Part shown: piece by piece, positions 33,424 through 43,494 of the stretch | Layout: each line of letters starts with the position of its first letter | How positions within the stretch are numbered: position 1 is the first letter of the stretch | Assembly: GCA_024752435.1 (NCBI GenBank) | Contig: CP103021.1 | Location: 1 to 64,000 of the forward strand | Direction of reading: 5' to 3' | Length of the DNA stretch: 64,000 nt | From: Allantophomopsis cytisporea | Taxonomy: Eukaryota > Ascomycota > Leotiomycetes > Phacidiales > Phacidiaceae | Translations under genes and position numbers: made by a program | Notes under the pieces: generated by a model | Seen by the model: only the letters and a program-made list of their open reading frames with translations | Database searches by the model: none | Told to the model about the DNA's origin: nothing

Positions 33424-34377
33424 ATGTCCTCCTTAACGCCGCCATCAAATCCCACCCTTGTCAATATTGGTACTCACTCCCTCGCCCTTTACACCCACGG
33501 TCCAGAACCCAGCAGCTCCGAAGACCCCGTTGTTCTGTTCGTCTCAGGCCTGGCAAGCAGCAGCCTTATTTGGGCAGCCGTGATACGGCTGCTCCCTCCC
33601 TCGCTGCGCAGCTACACTTACGACCGTGCCGGCTATGGCAGCTCCGAACTGTCGCCACTCGCGCCCACGGCCGAAAATATCGCTCTGGAGCTCTCCCGCT
33701 TGATTGAAAAAACTCCCATTTTGAACCCTCTAATTATCGTTGGGCACTCCTGGGCCGGCGTGCTCGTGAACGAGTTCATCGCCCTTACGGGAAACGGCCC
33801 GCATATCGCTGGCCTGGTATTCGTCGACGCCAATCACGAGACTGCGCTACAGGTGCTAAACCCGAACAATGCGAATCTAGAAGCTATCTCTGTGGGCATC
33901 GAAACATATTCTGGTCGGGGCATTACGGCAGAGCATAAATTGACGCATGAGGAGTGGGCTGCTTTTGCGAGTGACGAAGCGACAGAGAAGTACAAGTTGC
34001 AGGCGCAGAAAGAGGTGTATGAGTACGCACCGAGTTTTGAGACACTTCGGAATAAAGAGTTGGGAAAAAGGCAGCCGCTGATTGGAGACAAACCGGTTTA
34101 TGTGATTGGGGGCTTGCGGAGTAGGGATTGGAGTAGATTGTATCAGGCGGGTGTTGAGAAAGGGAACGGAACCGAGGAGCAGAGGAGCAACGTTAAAGAG
34201 TTGATCAGGACGGCTGATAAGAAGACTGAGGGTCTCATGAAGGAATTCCTGAAACTCTCTACTAAGGGAAAGTTTGTATTTGCACACGAGAGTGGACACT
34301 TTGTCCAATTAACTCAGCCGGATACCGTTGTCGATGGAGTAAAATGGGTCCTGGATGAATTACAAATTTCTTCTTAG
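33424..34377 (+). CDS. Alpha/beta-fold hydrolase
   Basis: Intronless protein of 317 residues. The oxyanion/core region V-L-F-V-S-G-L-A-S lies at about 37-45, the nucleophile elbow G-H-S-W-A-G has Ser109, V-F-V-D-A-N about 137 may carry the acid, and E-S-G-H-F-V-Q supplies His near 292. The catalytic triad therefore looks complete. No signal peptide or membrane segment, so a cytosolic esterase or related hydrolase is likely. Codon use is distinctly richer in G/C at third positions in the first half than in neighbouring genes. Substrate unknown. Transcribed divergently from the secreted DUF1593 gene. Confidence 0.88.
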   Translation: MSSLTPPSNPTLVNIGTHSLALYTHGPEPSSSEDPVVLFVSGLASSSLIWAAVIRLLPPSLRSYTYDRAGYGSSELSPLAPTAENIALELSRLIEKTPILNPLIIVGHSWAGVLVNEFIALTGNGPHIAGLVFVDANHETALQVLNPNNANLEAISVGIETYSGRGITAEHKLTHEEWAAFASDEATEKYKLQAQKEVYEYAPSFETLRNKELGKRQPLIGDKPVYVIGGLRSRDWSRLYQAGVEKGNGTEEQRSNVKELIRTADKKTEGLMKEFLKLSTKGKFVFAHESGHFVQLTQPDTVVDGVKWVLDELQISS

Positions 34378-34906
34378 TCGCAGATACTAGATATGGAACG
34401 CCTTGTATTTACACATATCCGAATTCACGTGATGAATCTGTGCTGTATGTACATTGACAACGCGGAAGTGAAGCTTACTTTGGATGCCGGGCTGTGAAGT
34501 CAGAGCCGGCTAGAAGATTATGACATGTATGTGATTGTATTTTCGTTTTCAACATTTCACAGTCTACTAAGTACGCCATCAACGAGCTATCAGTAAAGGA
34601 GCTGCTGGGTTAAAGCGATCAATTGAGCTGAAAGATGTTAGTGGTAATACCCATACGATTTTGAAAGACAGATCTGTGGGAAAAGTAGTTTGCCGAGTAA
34701 ATGGTTTCTTAACGAAGACTAAGTTAGTTGACGTAGTCCACGAATGAATACAGGCTACGTGGAATAAGTTAGAAGAATGCATAGCCTTGCAATATAAATT
34801 TCTTCGAGCCTATTCGACTTATGACATTGATCTTCGAAGTAGAATCATCATAGTGTAAGAATTAAACAACTAGTAAACTATGATAAATATCTGGACATCT
34901 TGATCT
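34378..34906. other. Convergent 3' intergenic region
   Basis: Lies between the 3' ends of the hydrolase (plus) and the second Zn2Cys6 regulator (minus). Nothing recognised apart from likely termination and polyadenylation sequence. Confidence 0.5.
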
Positions 34907-37469
34907 CTATAATACATTACTATACTGCCACCTACTTGAAGGATCGTCCTCTCCATATTCAAATGGTAGAGCGTCAAATATATGGTCATGCGACACGTCT
35001 CCATCGCCATTTACTAAGTTGACGCCAAAGTCGAACTCACCACCAAGCTCTTCCATTGGCAGGTTTTTAAAGATATCCGAGTCCACGCCCGCAGATATCC
35101 CCTCACTGAAATCCCATCCAAAGCAGTCAGAAAACCCATATGACTCGGGTTCTTTACAGTTGTCTCCATTGTCGCCAGAAGTCTTGGCCGTATGAGTTAC
35201 ACTCTCTGAATTTCTGGCAGGTAAGGCGGCAGGTAAGGTACTGCTAGGAAGCTGCTGAAGGTCTTCAATATTCGACGCAGCACGTCCTACAAGAGTATGT
35301 GGCCCACGAATCTTTTTGAGATTGCTGCAGATTTTCTGAGCTGGGCTCCATGAGGTAGAAAGTTCATCTAGCACCTGTATACAAGTGTCCAAGCCGTTAT
35401 CGTGCCCCTTGTTCCCTTCAATCGATCTTTTCGCTCCTTGTAACACAAGAGCAGCCGATAAGGTGCAGTGCGTTGCCGATATAGGGCACTTTCTGAAGTT
35501 AGTGAATGCTTGTCGGTACTTCCTCGCCACAATACAGATATTCTGCGCTGCTGCATAGCATTGTACGCTGGCCTTCTTGATAGTTTTATCTTCTTGCACT
35601 ACCAAGTCTCCTATGTTCCGATGAGCCTCCGTAGATTTATGTTTCGATAGAAACGGTTTCGTCAAAAGGATGATTGAAGTATAATACACCATGTGCAAAA
35701 TGTAAACTTCTGGACGTTGCAAAGGCTGAGAAGAACGATAGATTCGAAGCTCAGATGGGAGGTCATAAAACCAAGTTCGGAGCCTTAATAAGGTTGATTC
35801 AAGGAAACTTTGCTTGTCTAAGCCAGATAAACGACCCTTTGGCGCATAGCTACTTAGTTGTTAGCTAGGAGTAAATTGAAATTTTACTGAAAAACAAAAT
35901 AACCCACAGACTGGACAGGATTGTCTCTAAGATACGACATGCAGAAATCTTAAAATGACAAAACTCTGCCTTGGTTTTTTCGACCATAGATGGATTAGCT
36001 TCTAGACTTGAAATCGATGGCAAATTCACATCCCCTTGCACATCCTTTTTCGTATCAGCTTATGTCAGAACTTAGAGTCTGAGCGTAAGGCAGTAACATA
36101 CAGAAAGTGTGTAAACGCGTCCTGTATAACTTGCAGCAAGTTTATCCTCGCAATATAAAATCCAATAGATCTGTCTCCTGAGCTCAACCTCTTCCGCGGA
36201 GAGCAAGCTTAACCCGCCTGAAGTAGCGGCGTCTAAGTTCAATCCCATATCAAGAGCCAATCGATTTGCTATTCCATGGTGGAGCCAGCCTGCCGCATCA
36301 GAGCCCATCGCCTATAGACATGTCAGTATACACTTGAATGCTTTGCGATGAGAAAAGGTAATTCTCTCACAAGGTAGGTTGTCCCCAGAAGGAACAGCGA
36401 TTGGACAGTTGTAATACTTGGGTGTTTTAAGTCGAAATGGAGCAGAACCTCAGCTTTCTCTAGGAATATCAGGCCGGCTGTATTTGAGTTTTCTGGATCA
36501 GAACGTATATCGATCCTATCTGAATGTCGACTCCCTAAAGCGAGGATAGAGTTCAAAAGCAGAGGGCTGTAGTACCTCCCGTTAAGAGCTTCGCTTTGCC
36601 GAAAGAGTTTCTCATCAACGATCCAGCACCATGGTTGTTCCCAAGTGAAGTACATATCCAGTAAGTGAGACTTTAACTCTTCAGAGGGATAGTCCTCGGT
36701 TACGATCTTCTGGAAGAAGTGATTGTAGTCATGGCGAGATCTAGCATGTCCATACAAGTCTTGAGATGACGATCCTACTTGGATTTCAGGAGTGCTTGGC
36801 TTGTTTACTACCCCACACACTTCAGAAAACAGTATTTTGGAGAGCACATATACGTGAGAGAACTTACATCCCGCAGCTCGAAGCTCAAGACGGCCACTTG
36901 TGGGGCCAAAATATCGCACCTCTCCATCCTGGTCGAAGTTCAACGTCTCTTCGAGGGAAAAGGCGCCTGCAAATGCCTCGCAGAGTTCAGAGTCCTCGAA
37001 CGAGTCTTTAAGCGATTCAGATATTGATCGTGAAGGGATAATCTTATGTATTGTAGACTGCTTCTTATCCTTCACTAATTGAGCAATAGATACTTCAACG
37101 TCAATTGAGTGTAACCGTAAAACTTCCTCTAATAGATCGATACGATTTCTGAGGAGTTTGACGTATGATTTTGGTGCGGGACTTCGTCCATCGGACTCAG
37201 TGGCATAGTGGCAGTCAATCAGACGGCTGGAACATCTGGTGCAGGATGGTTTCTCGCCGTCACACTACAGGCTGTCAGCCTTGAAGTTTTATGGCAGTAA
37301 TCAGGCAAACTAAGAACGACTTCATGAGACACAGGAATCAGGGAGCGTATTAGACTGAGTACAATCATAATATATCTCAGAGGTGTGTACTGTATACCTT
37401 AGTCCTTCGCCGTCGACATTGCTCGCAAGCTTTTGAGATGTTCTTTCTTCGGCTCACTGAACTAGCCAT
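34907..37469 (-). CDS. Zn2Cys6 transcription factor (XlnR/Gal4-type, Fungal_trans domain)
   Basis: Five-exon regulator of 751 residues: exons 37398-37469, 36371-37264, 36102-36311, 35908-36044 and 34907-35849, with introns of 133, 59, 57 and 58 nt. The start is ATG 37469. The zinc cluster is split by intron 1 and, when joined, is canonical C-x2-C-x6-C-x6-C-x2-C-x6-C (S-K-A-C-E-Q-C-R-R-R-R-T-K-C-D-G-E-K-P-S-C). A leucine-rich linker (LLRNRIDLLEEVLRL) is likely a dimerising coiled coil. The Fungal_trans domain includes L-L-G-T-T-Y-L, A-N-R-L-A-L-D-M-G-L, L-R-R-Q-I-Y-W and L-H-M-V-Y-Y. The C-terminus is acidic, as in activators. Intron 3 ends in AAAAAG, an unusual acceptor, but it joins T-L-S to D-V-Q in frame. 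Target genes cannot be read from sequence. Confidence 0.88.
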
Positions 37470-38137
37470 GACATTGTTAAGAGGTCTGTGGAGAGAAAAA
37501 AGTTTCAGTGTTATCTGACGAAGTAAAAAATTCAAGGGCTAATAGTTAGCAAGGGATCACTGCGTCCGATTTGTATATGTGTATAGTAAGAGGCAGTGAG
37601 GATGTGAGGTAAACCAGACCGGAATTTAGATTCTTATTTAATAGTCGACGTCAGCCGGCAATATAGGCACTCGCTACCTATAACTTTGGTTTGTTGCCTC
37701 AGGTACTTTGTGAGACAACTCTAGCAGCACCAACAGTTGTATCGACGAACGCTAGCAATCGTTTTTTTTTTTTTTTTTGGAATAGGAAAACATAATTCCT
37801 GCAGACGCTGATATTGTAAGAAACTTTATGTGACATAAGTTCCGACAATGTGAGGATATTATTGTGGAAACGGGGAAGATAATGGATCGCGGTGACGAAA
37901 TCCGAAGCTTGACGGAATATGACTTCCTTGAACGGAAACAAAACTCGTATGTATAAAAGCGACGAGATCACAGCTTTCAGATCCAAGCTTTCATAATAGA
38001 AAATTATACATTGGTTTGAAAAAATTCCCTTCATTGTTAATATAAAGTATAGAACCATCTGGACTATCATGAAAAATTGTAGATATAGACGGATGACCAA
38101 TAGATCCGTACTTTTACTTACTCTCATCATAACGCTT
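37470..38137. other. Intergenic region with a 17-T run
   Basis: Upstream of the second regulator and 3' of the Gfo/Idh/MocA pseudogene. Contains an uninterrupted run of 17 T at 37762-37778. No gene recognised. Confidence 0.5.
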
Positions 38138-39316
38138 TCACATATCATCAAGCATCTCATGTTTCTTCACTGCCCATTCAATATTCGGATACCATTCCTT
38201 CTTTCTGTACGCCTCATATAGACGCGCAATATTATGTGCTATAAATGGCAAAGAATCCCATTCGTCTTTATATGGAACGACTGTCTCTACAACTCCAGTA
38301 GTGGTATCGTAGAACTTCAGTTTCGTTTCAGGACGACCAACATTGAGACTCCACGATGAAGAAGTTAGTCTCAGCTCACCCTCATCTTCAACCACCCGCC
38401 AGTCTGCTTGAGGTGTACCTGGGAATATGTTCCCACCACGCTATTGGAACGATGCTATCGCATTTGATGGGACAACTCTTCCATGAATGATGACCTGATC
38501 AGGAACCGTATTAGGAGCGTCTTTGACGACAACCTTATTGTTGGCTGCTCGATCCACAATATCCACGTTCGGTCGGCCAATATGGAAGAGGCTATCGTAA
38601 CTTTTGAACTCGCCCAATACTACGACAATGTTAGTTCTATCAATCGTCTCAAGTTCAATAGACACTATACCGTAAGTAAGGAACTCTAGTGAATGTCCCA
38701 CACCAATAGTGACCATATTCCCTCCAACCTCCCTATCGACAAAATACCTTACATTTTTACTCTCAACAGCACCGGTATTGCCAAACGCAGCCAACCAGGA
38801 ACTCGACAACACCTTCCCAATCCTTCCGCTACCAATGATCTCTTTCATCTTCCTAATTTCAGATGAATAAGAGCCTTATAGTCCGACAATAGTGGGTGCC
38901 TGGTGTTTAGCTGCCAGTAAAATCATTTCTAGAGCAACTTCGAGATTGCGTTCAAGAGGCCATTCAACAAACACAGCTTTTCCAGCAATGATGCTGGGGC
39001 GGACGCTAGAGACGATAAGGTCCATGGTGTCATCGGTTGCCAGATCTATCTATCGTGAGTCAAAGGACGTGTATCAAAATGTTGACACCAATTACTTATC
39101 TTCCGGCTTCCCGTACGCTTTTGTCTCCGCAGGTAGGTCATACCTTGCAATAGCTGCTTTAGCTGATTCGACCGAACTTTTCAGTAATGCAACAATCTTG
39201 TAATGAGGTGATGCTTTCAAGTACGGCAAATGGGCGTTTGGAGTCCATGATGTTCCTTCATATACGTCTGGTGCTGCACCGGAAAGTCCAATCAAGCCCA
39301 CGCGGATGGGTGTCAT
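38138..39316 (-). pseudogene. Gfo/Idh/MocA-type oxidoreductase pseudogene (two stops, mutated splice donor)
   Basis: NAD(P)-dependent sugar-type dehydrogenase of the Gfo/Idh/MocA family in one reading frame apart from three point lesions. Exon 1 is 39100-39316 (Rossmann G-L-I-G-L-S-G-A-A) and exon 2 is 38138-39045. The joined length is 375 codons, with no net indel out of frame. The intron (39046-39099) should begin GT but begins AT, so the donor G appears changed to A. The splice would otherwise rebuild K-P-E-D-L-A-T-D-D. Stops are TAA 38876-38878, where homologues have Gln in V-G-L-Q-G (CAA to TAA), and TAG 38441-38443 just before R-G-G-N-I-F-P-G-T-P. The conserved F-V-E-W-P-L and the rest of the C-terminal domain are preserved. 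About eight residues after S-S-V-R seem missing. Transition-type damage suggests RIP. Confidence 0.82.
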
Positions 39317-40648
39317 ATTGCGTATCTATGTCAAAGGGGTAGAGAATTTTGATATTTAAAAGAGGAACTTGGTCAGCAGTATTTGGGCTGTCTAAAGTGA
39401 ACAATGGTTTGTTTCTTATATCCTGCTCGAGTAAGTGGTGCAGCACGTGATTTTACCTTGAAATCGATATCTAATCAAGTGGTTGATTTGAGTTTGCTCT
39501 CTAATCAATTGGATGATGCGGCTGTTTTAAGCTTGGGTTTGACTTTTAATGATCCGCAGAATGTGAGTCGAGAAAAGTGCCTTGGTGTGGGGTTTGGTTG
39601 TGATATGCGCATCTCCGATTGACTTCGTGCGGACAAATACATATCTATTCGCTTTCGCGCTTCTTGACTGATATCTCCCAACGTTGTATCAGCTTCTGTT
39701 TTGCTAGAAGCTGCTCTTAGCCATGCCTGTATGTGAAGAGAGACGAGATCACTATTTGTAAGTAAGACCTGCGAATGGTTCGTGCGAAATAACCTCTTTT
39801 CGATGAGATCGTGACCGTGAAGCCAGATGGTACATAGGCAGGCTATCATTCTCTACCTTAACGTACTTGCTTGATCTCGACATGAAACATGTCACGGGCT
39901 ATTAGGCAGAGCGAGAGCGACTGACTGCTTGGGAAATAGCAAGTAAATCATTATCGGTAAAATCGTTGACTTTCTGTTTCTCTCTTGCTTTGAGAATCCA
40001 AGCCTTAGATTCCACGGTTTTGATATGAATAATTGTTATGGGAGTTATAGATAACGAGGTCAGATCAGGTCTCCGGATGTTCACACTGATTTAGCGACAC
40101 TCGGCCGGATCTGCGCCTACTCAGCGATAAGCATCTGAGCTTTGTAATTCTATTTCTAATTAGTGGGTTGTGTAAAAAGTGATATGTTTCGAACCGTTCG
40201 AAGCAATATTCCAAGACAAAGAATGTATCTACAATACATTGTTAAGATGCTATGTCGTAATAGCAAATTCGTGCTGGCACTATTGTTGTAACACTTCAAT
40301 TCAATCTAGAGCGCACCTTTCGAGCGTTTGATTCCTGTCATTCATCCATCAGAAATACAAAGACTGAGCCAATAGATCATGAAAAGGATTTCGAAGATAT
40401 TTGACATAGCCCACTTATGTTGCGCCATACCAACTTTACTGTCCAAGCCAGATTGGAAACATATCTGTATGTTGCTTGATGGAGCACCAATTGCCTCATA
40501 TTCTTATCATTCGCGTGATGTCGGTAACCGCCTTGCATGCAAAATGTGGTCTAACACTTCGGAGTGAATATCTACAAAAGCAATGCGAGAGATCTTCTTC
40601 TGGGATAGAATCGTTCATGATCAAGTTCAAATTCCCAAATGAAACAAA
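39317..40648. other. Gene-free intergenic region
   Basis: Separates the Gfo/Idh/MocA pseudogene from the second flavin monooxygenase. Minus-strand frames at 39505-39849 and 39902-40084 have protein-like composition but no motif I recognise, and they may be remnants. Confidence 0.45.
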
Positions 40649-42296
40649 ATGTCAGGCAAAGTGATCAAACGTGTCGCTGTGGTCGGGGCTGGACCTGCAG
40701 GTGCCATCACTATCGATGCTCTTGCGCAAGAGAAAACATTCGATACAATTTCGTGTATTTGAGCGTCGAGAGAAAGCCGGTGGTGTGTGGTACGTAGTAT
40801 AACCTCAAATAGTGGATGACTCTGCTTTGTGACGACCGTGATTGCTAAAGACTTCTTAGGGTGTACGATGCGGATCAACAACCTCGGATACCCTCTTTAC
40901 GAAACATAATCAACCAGACAGCTGATAGACCCATTGAGATACCCCCGAGTCTGCCAGCTCAGACTCCCAAAGATCCTGTCAAGAATGGACATAACAGTCG
41001 GTTTTCATACACCCCAATGCATAAACATCTGGAGAGCAACATCCCGGCTCCTGTTATGTCCTTCACGAAAGAACCATTTCCCAGCGAGCTCACAGCTCTA
41101 TCTGTCCAGAGATTTGGTGAAGCCTCCCCATACCGCCACCGAGAGGTCATACGCAAATGGATCGAGAGTTTGATCCAGCGCAACGGTTATGAGAAACTTG
41201 TTCAGTACAACACAACTGTGGAACTTGCAGAAAAGGTTGGGACGAAGTGGGTTTTGACTCTCAGAAAGTCCTCTCCCGATGAGAAGAATGACTTTTGGTG
41301 GCAAGAGACCTTCGATGCGCTCGCTGTTTCTTATGGGCACTATACCATCCCATACATACCAGGTGTTTCTGGGCTTGTAGAGGCCGAAGATCGTTTTCCC
41401 GGAGCAATCGAGCACAGCAAGTCATATCGAGGACCAGCTTACTATGCTAATAAGGTAAATCGTTCCTCGCATTGTAAGCGCATCTTCCGCTGACATATCC
41501 GATCTAAAGAATGTTGTGGTGGTTGGTGGCTCTGTTTCTGCAACAGATATCGTTCGTGACCTTATATCCGCTGGCAACAAACCTGTATACGCAGCGCTAC
41601 GAGGCCCACACCTAGTCTTTGGCTACAAAGCGTTCGAGCATCCAAGTATTGTCCTCAAGCCTAGTGTAATACGCGTAGAGGCTGGCGAGACAATAACTGT
41701 ACATTTCTCAGATGGAACGAAACTTGAAAAGGTAGACCATATCATTTTTGGTACTGGGTATAATTTCAGCTTGCCTTTCCTGCCTTCTGTCAAAGTAAGC
41801 AACAGGCGACTTGATGGGTTTTACCTCCATGTATGGAAGCAAGGTGACCCCACGTTGGCTCTTGTTGGTGGTGTAAGTCTCTATTTCTATTATGGAATGA
41901 GCGTTGCTGATGAAAATACAGGTCTCAGGTGGTTTGACCTTCCGCGTGTTTGAATGGCAAGCAGTAGCTGTGGCCCGAGTATTTGCAGGGCGTGGAAAAC
42001 TGCCACCTCTTGAGGAGCAACAGAAATGGGAACGAGATCGTCTTGCTCTGAGAGGTGAAGGTGTACCTTTCTACAAGATTGCTCCAGATTTTGAGGAGTA
42101 TTTCACAGCTCTACGAGATATTGCCGGTGTCCCCAAAGCCAACGATCCAGGTCGCGTTTTACCCGAATTTGATCGCAAGTGGCTAGATACTTTTGTAGAA
42201 GGGATTCAGGCGAAAGTGAATCTCTGGAAACGAGAAGCAGAGCTTTCGAGTGGTACCAGTGCCATGGGCGTTACAAATCTACGCGCGAAGCTGTAG
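40649..42296 (+). CDS. Flavin-containing monooxygenase, with a 1-nt frameshift near the start
   Basis: FAD/NADPH-dependent monooxygenase of the fungal FMO family. Exons are 40649-40789, 40860-41454, 41510-41872 and 41922-42296, with introns of 70, 55 and 49 nt. The FAD motif V-V-G-A-G-P-A-G is at residues 11-18. The NADPH motif V-V-V-G-G-S-V-S-A-T-D opens exon 3, F-G-T-G-Y follows, and the C-terminus carries F-R-V-F-E-W-Q-A. In exon 1 the frame breaks at TTT 40749-40751. With one T fewer the frame runs F-D-T-I-R-V-F-E-R-R-E-K-A-G-G and the joined exons total exactly 491 codons (490 residues). With the base present, translation stops 5 codons later. Every other join is consistent, so this is either a sequencing error or a young pseudogene. 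It is distinct from the larger FMO at 10.8-12.7 kb because it lacks the NTF2-like region. Confidence 0.85.
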
Positions 42297-43494
42297 ATCA
42301 TGTGAAGCATGATAGAAATAGACAAGAATAGAAAAGAGATCTTGTATTAAGATATCTTACCAACAGACGAGTCTGCATATGGTCAAGAGGTATACCGGAA
42401 GATACAGTTCATAACCAATTTTACAACAATATGTAGTAGCTCGTTATGTAGATGATTTACAATGACTCATAGCTCTCAGGGTTCAGACTACTCGGACTTC
42501 ATACATGGATAGATTTACCGTCTATTATAGACATCGGAGTTAGACTGCTGTCTCAATTCTAGGTTGTAAATTACTGCTGATTTCTAAATCTCGTGTTTTC
42601 TCGACGTAGTCCTGGAGCGTTCTTGTACTGTTAGGAGACAAGTTCCCGACCCGATATCCATTCCCGCTGGCTTTTCTCTTTCCACGCAGGCACAATGTCA
42701 AGCTGACTGATCTTCCATGTGTAACTGAAAACTTGCCTAATTTATATACGCTTGACTTGACACACTGTAGAATTAGGTAGCCAGAATGTGTTTGTCTTGT
42801 CAACATAGGACTCAGAGATACCACCAGTACGAGCTTCATCGCTCGACGCAGTGAAACAAGCAAGCTCTGAGCGCTTAATATGTAGTGGTAACGGCGCAGA
42901 GTCTTAGCCTCGAGCTTTCGAGTAGTTCGCAGCAAATCAACGAATACATTTAATTGAGTAGCTCACACAAAATCGACCAACGCCTCGCTGTCAGCAACTT
43001 CGACCTGCACATGTAAGGTACGGTTGAGATGCTATGTTGTATAATCTATGCACGATATCCTGGCCAACCAAATTGCCGCTAACATCGACCGATCTGACCC
43101 GCCCATGTACTATCCCTGCCAGAATCGGTACCAAACGCAGACAAGGGTTGCACCAAGGCTGTATTGTGTATAATGGCGGAGAAAGTGAGATTTCACGACG
43201 GCCAAGTGGATATAGATTCCAGCTATTCACTTTCTGCAACAGACTCATGATGAAAGACCTAGACTATTGATAACAGTATGTACTGGTTATTATAATGCTT
43301 CATGATAGCCGACCCTCAAGGTGTTGTTGCAAGAGCAGTTGGGATCGTCAGCTTCGTTGGTAAGATTTCTTTCAAAATTGGAAGAGAATTTCCAAGAGCT
43401 TGGATGCTACTTGTTGCATCCCTTCTTTGTATCAGTAATGGAAAAGGCACAAATTGTATACTACATCGTATTTCAGCGCGCTATACTGCTAATC
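42297..43494. other. Convergent intergenic region
   Basis: Between the 3' ends of the flavin monooxygenase (plus) and the DUF3176 gene (minus). Frames at 42540-43544 overlap on both strands and have no family features. Confidence 0.5.

Noticed and set aside
39505..40084. Two minus-strand frames that could be the tail of a regulator
   Set aside because: I could not join them by a credible intron or match them to a known domain.
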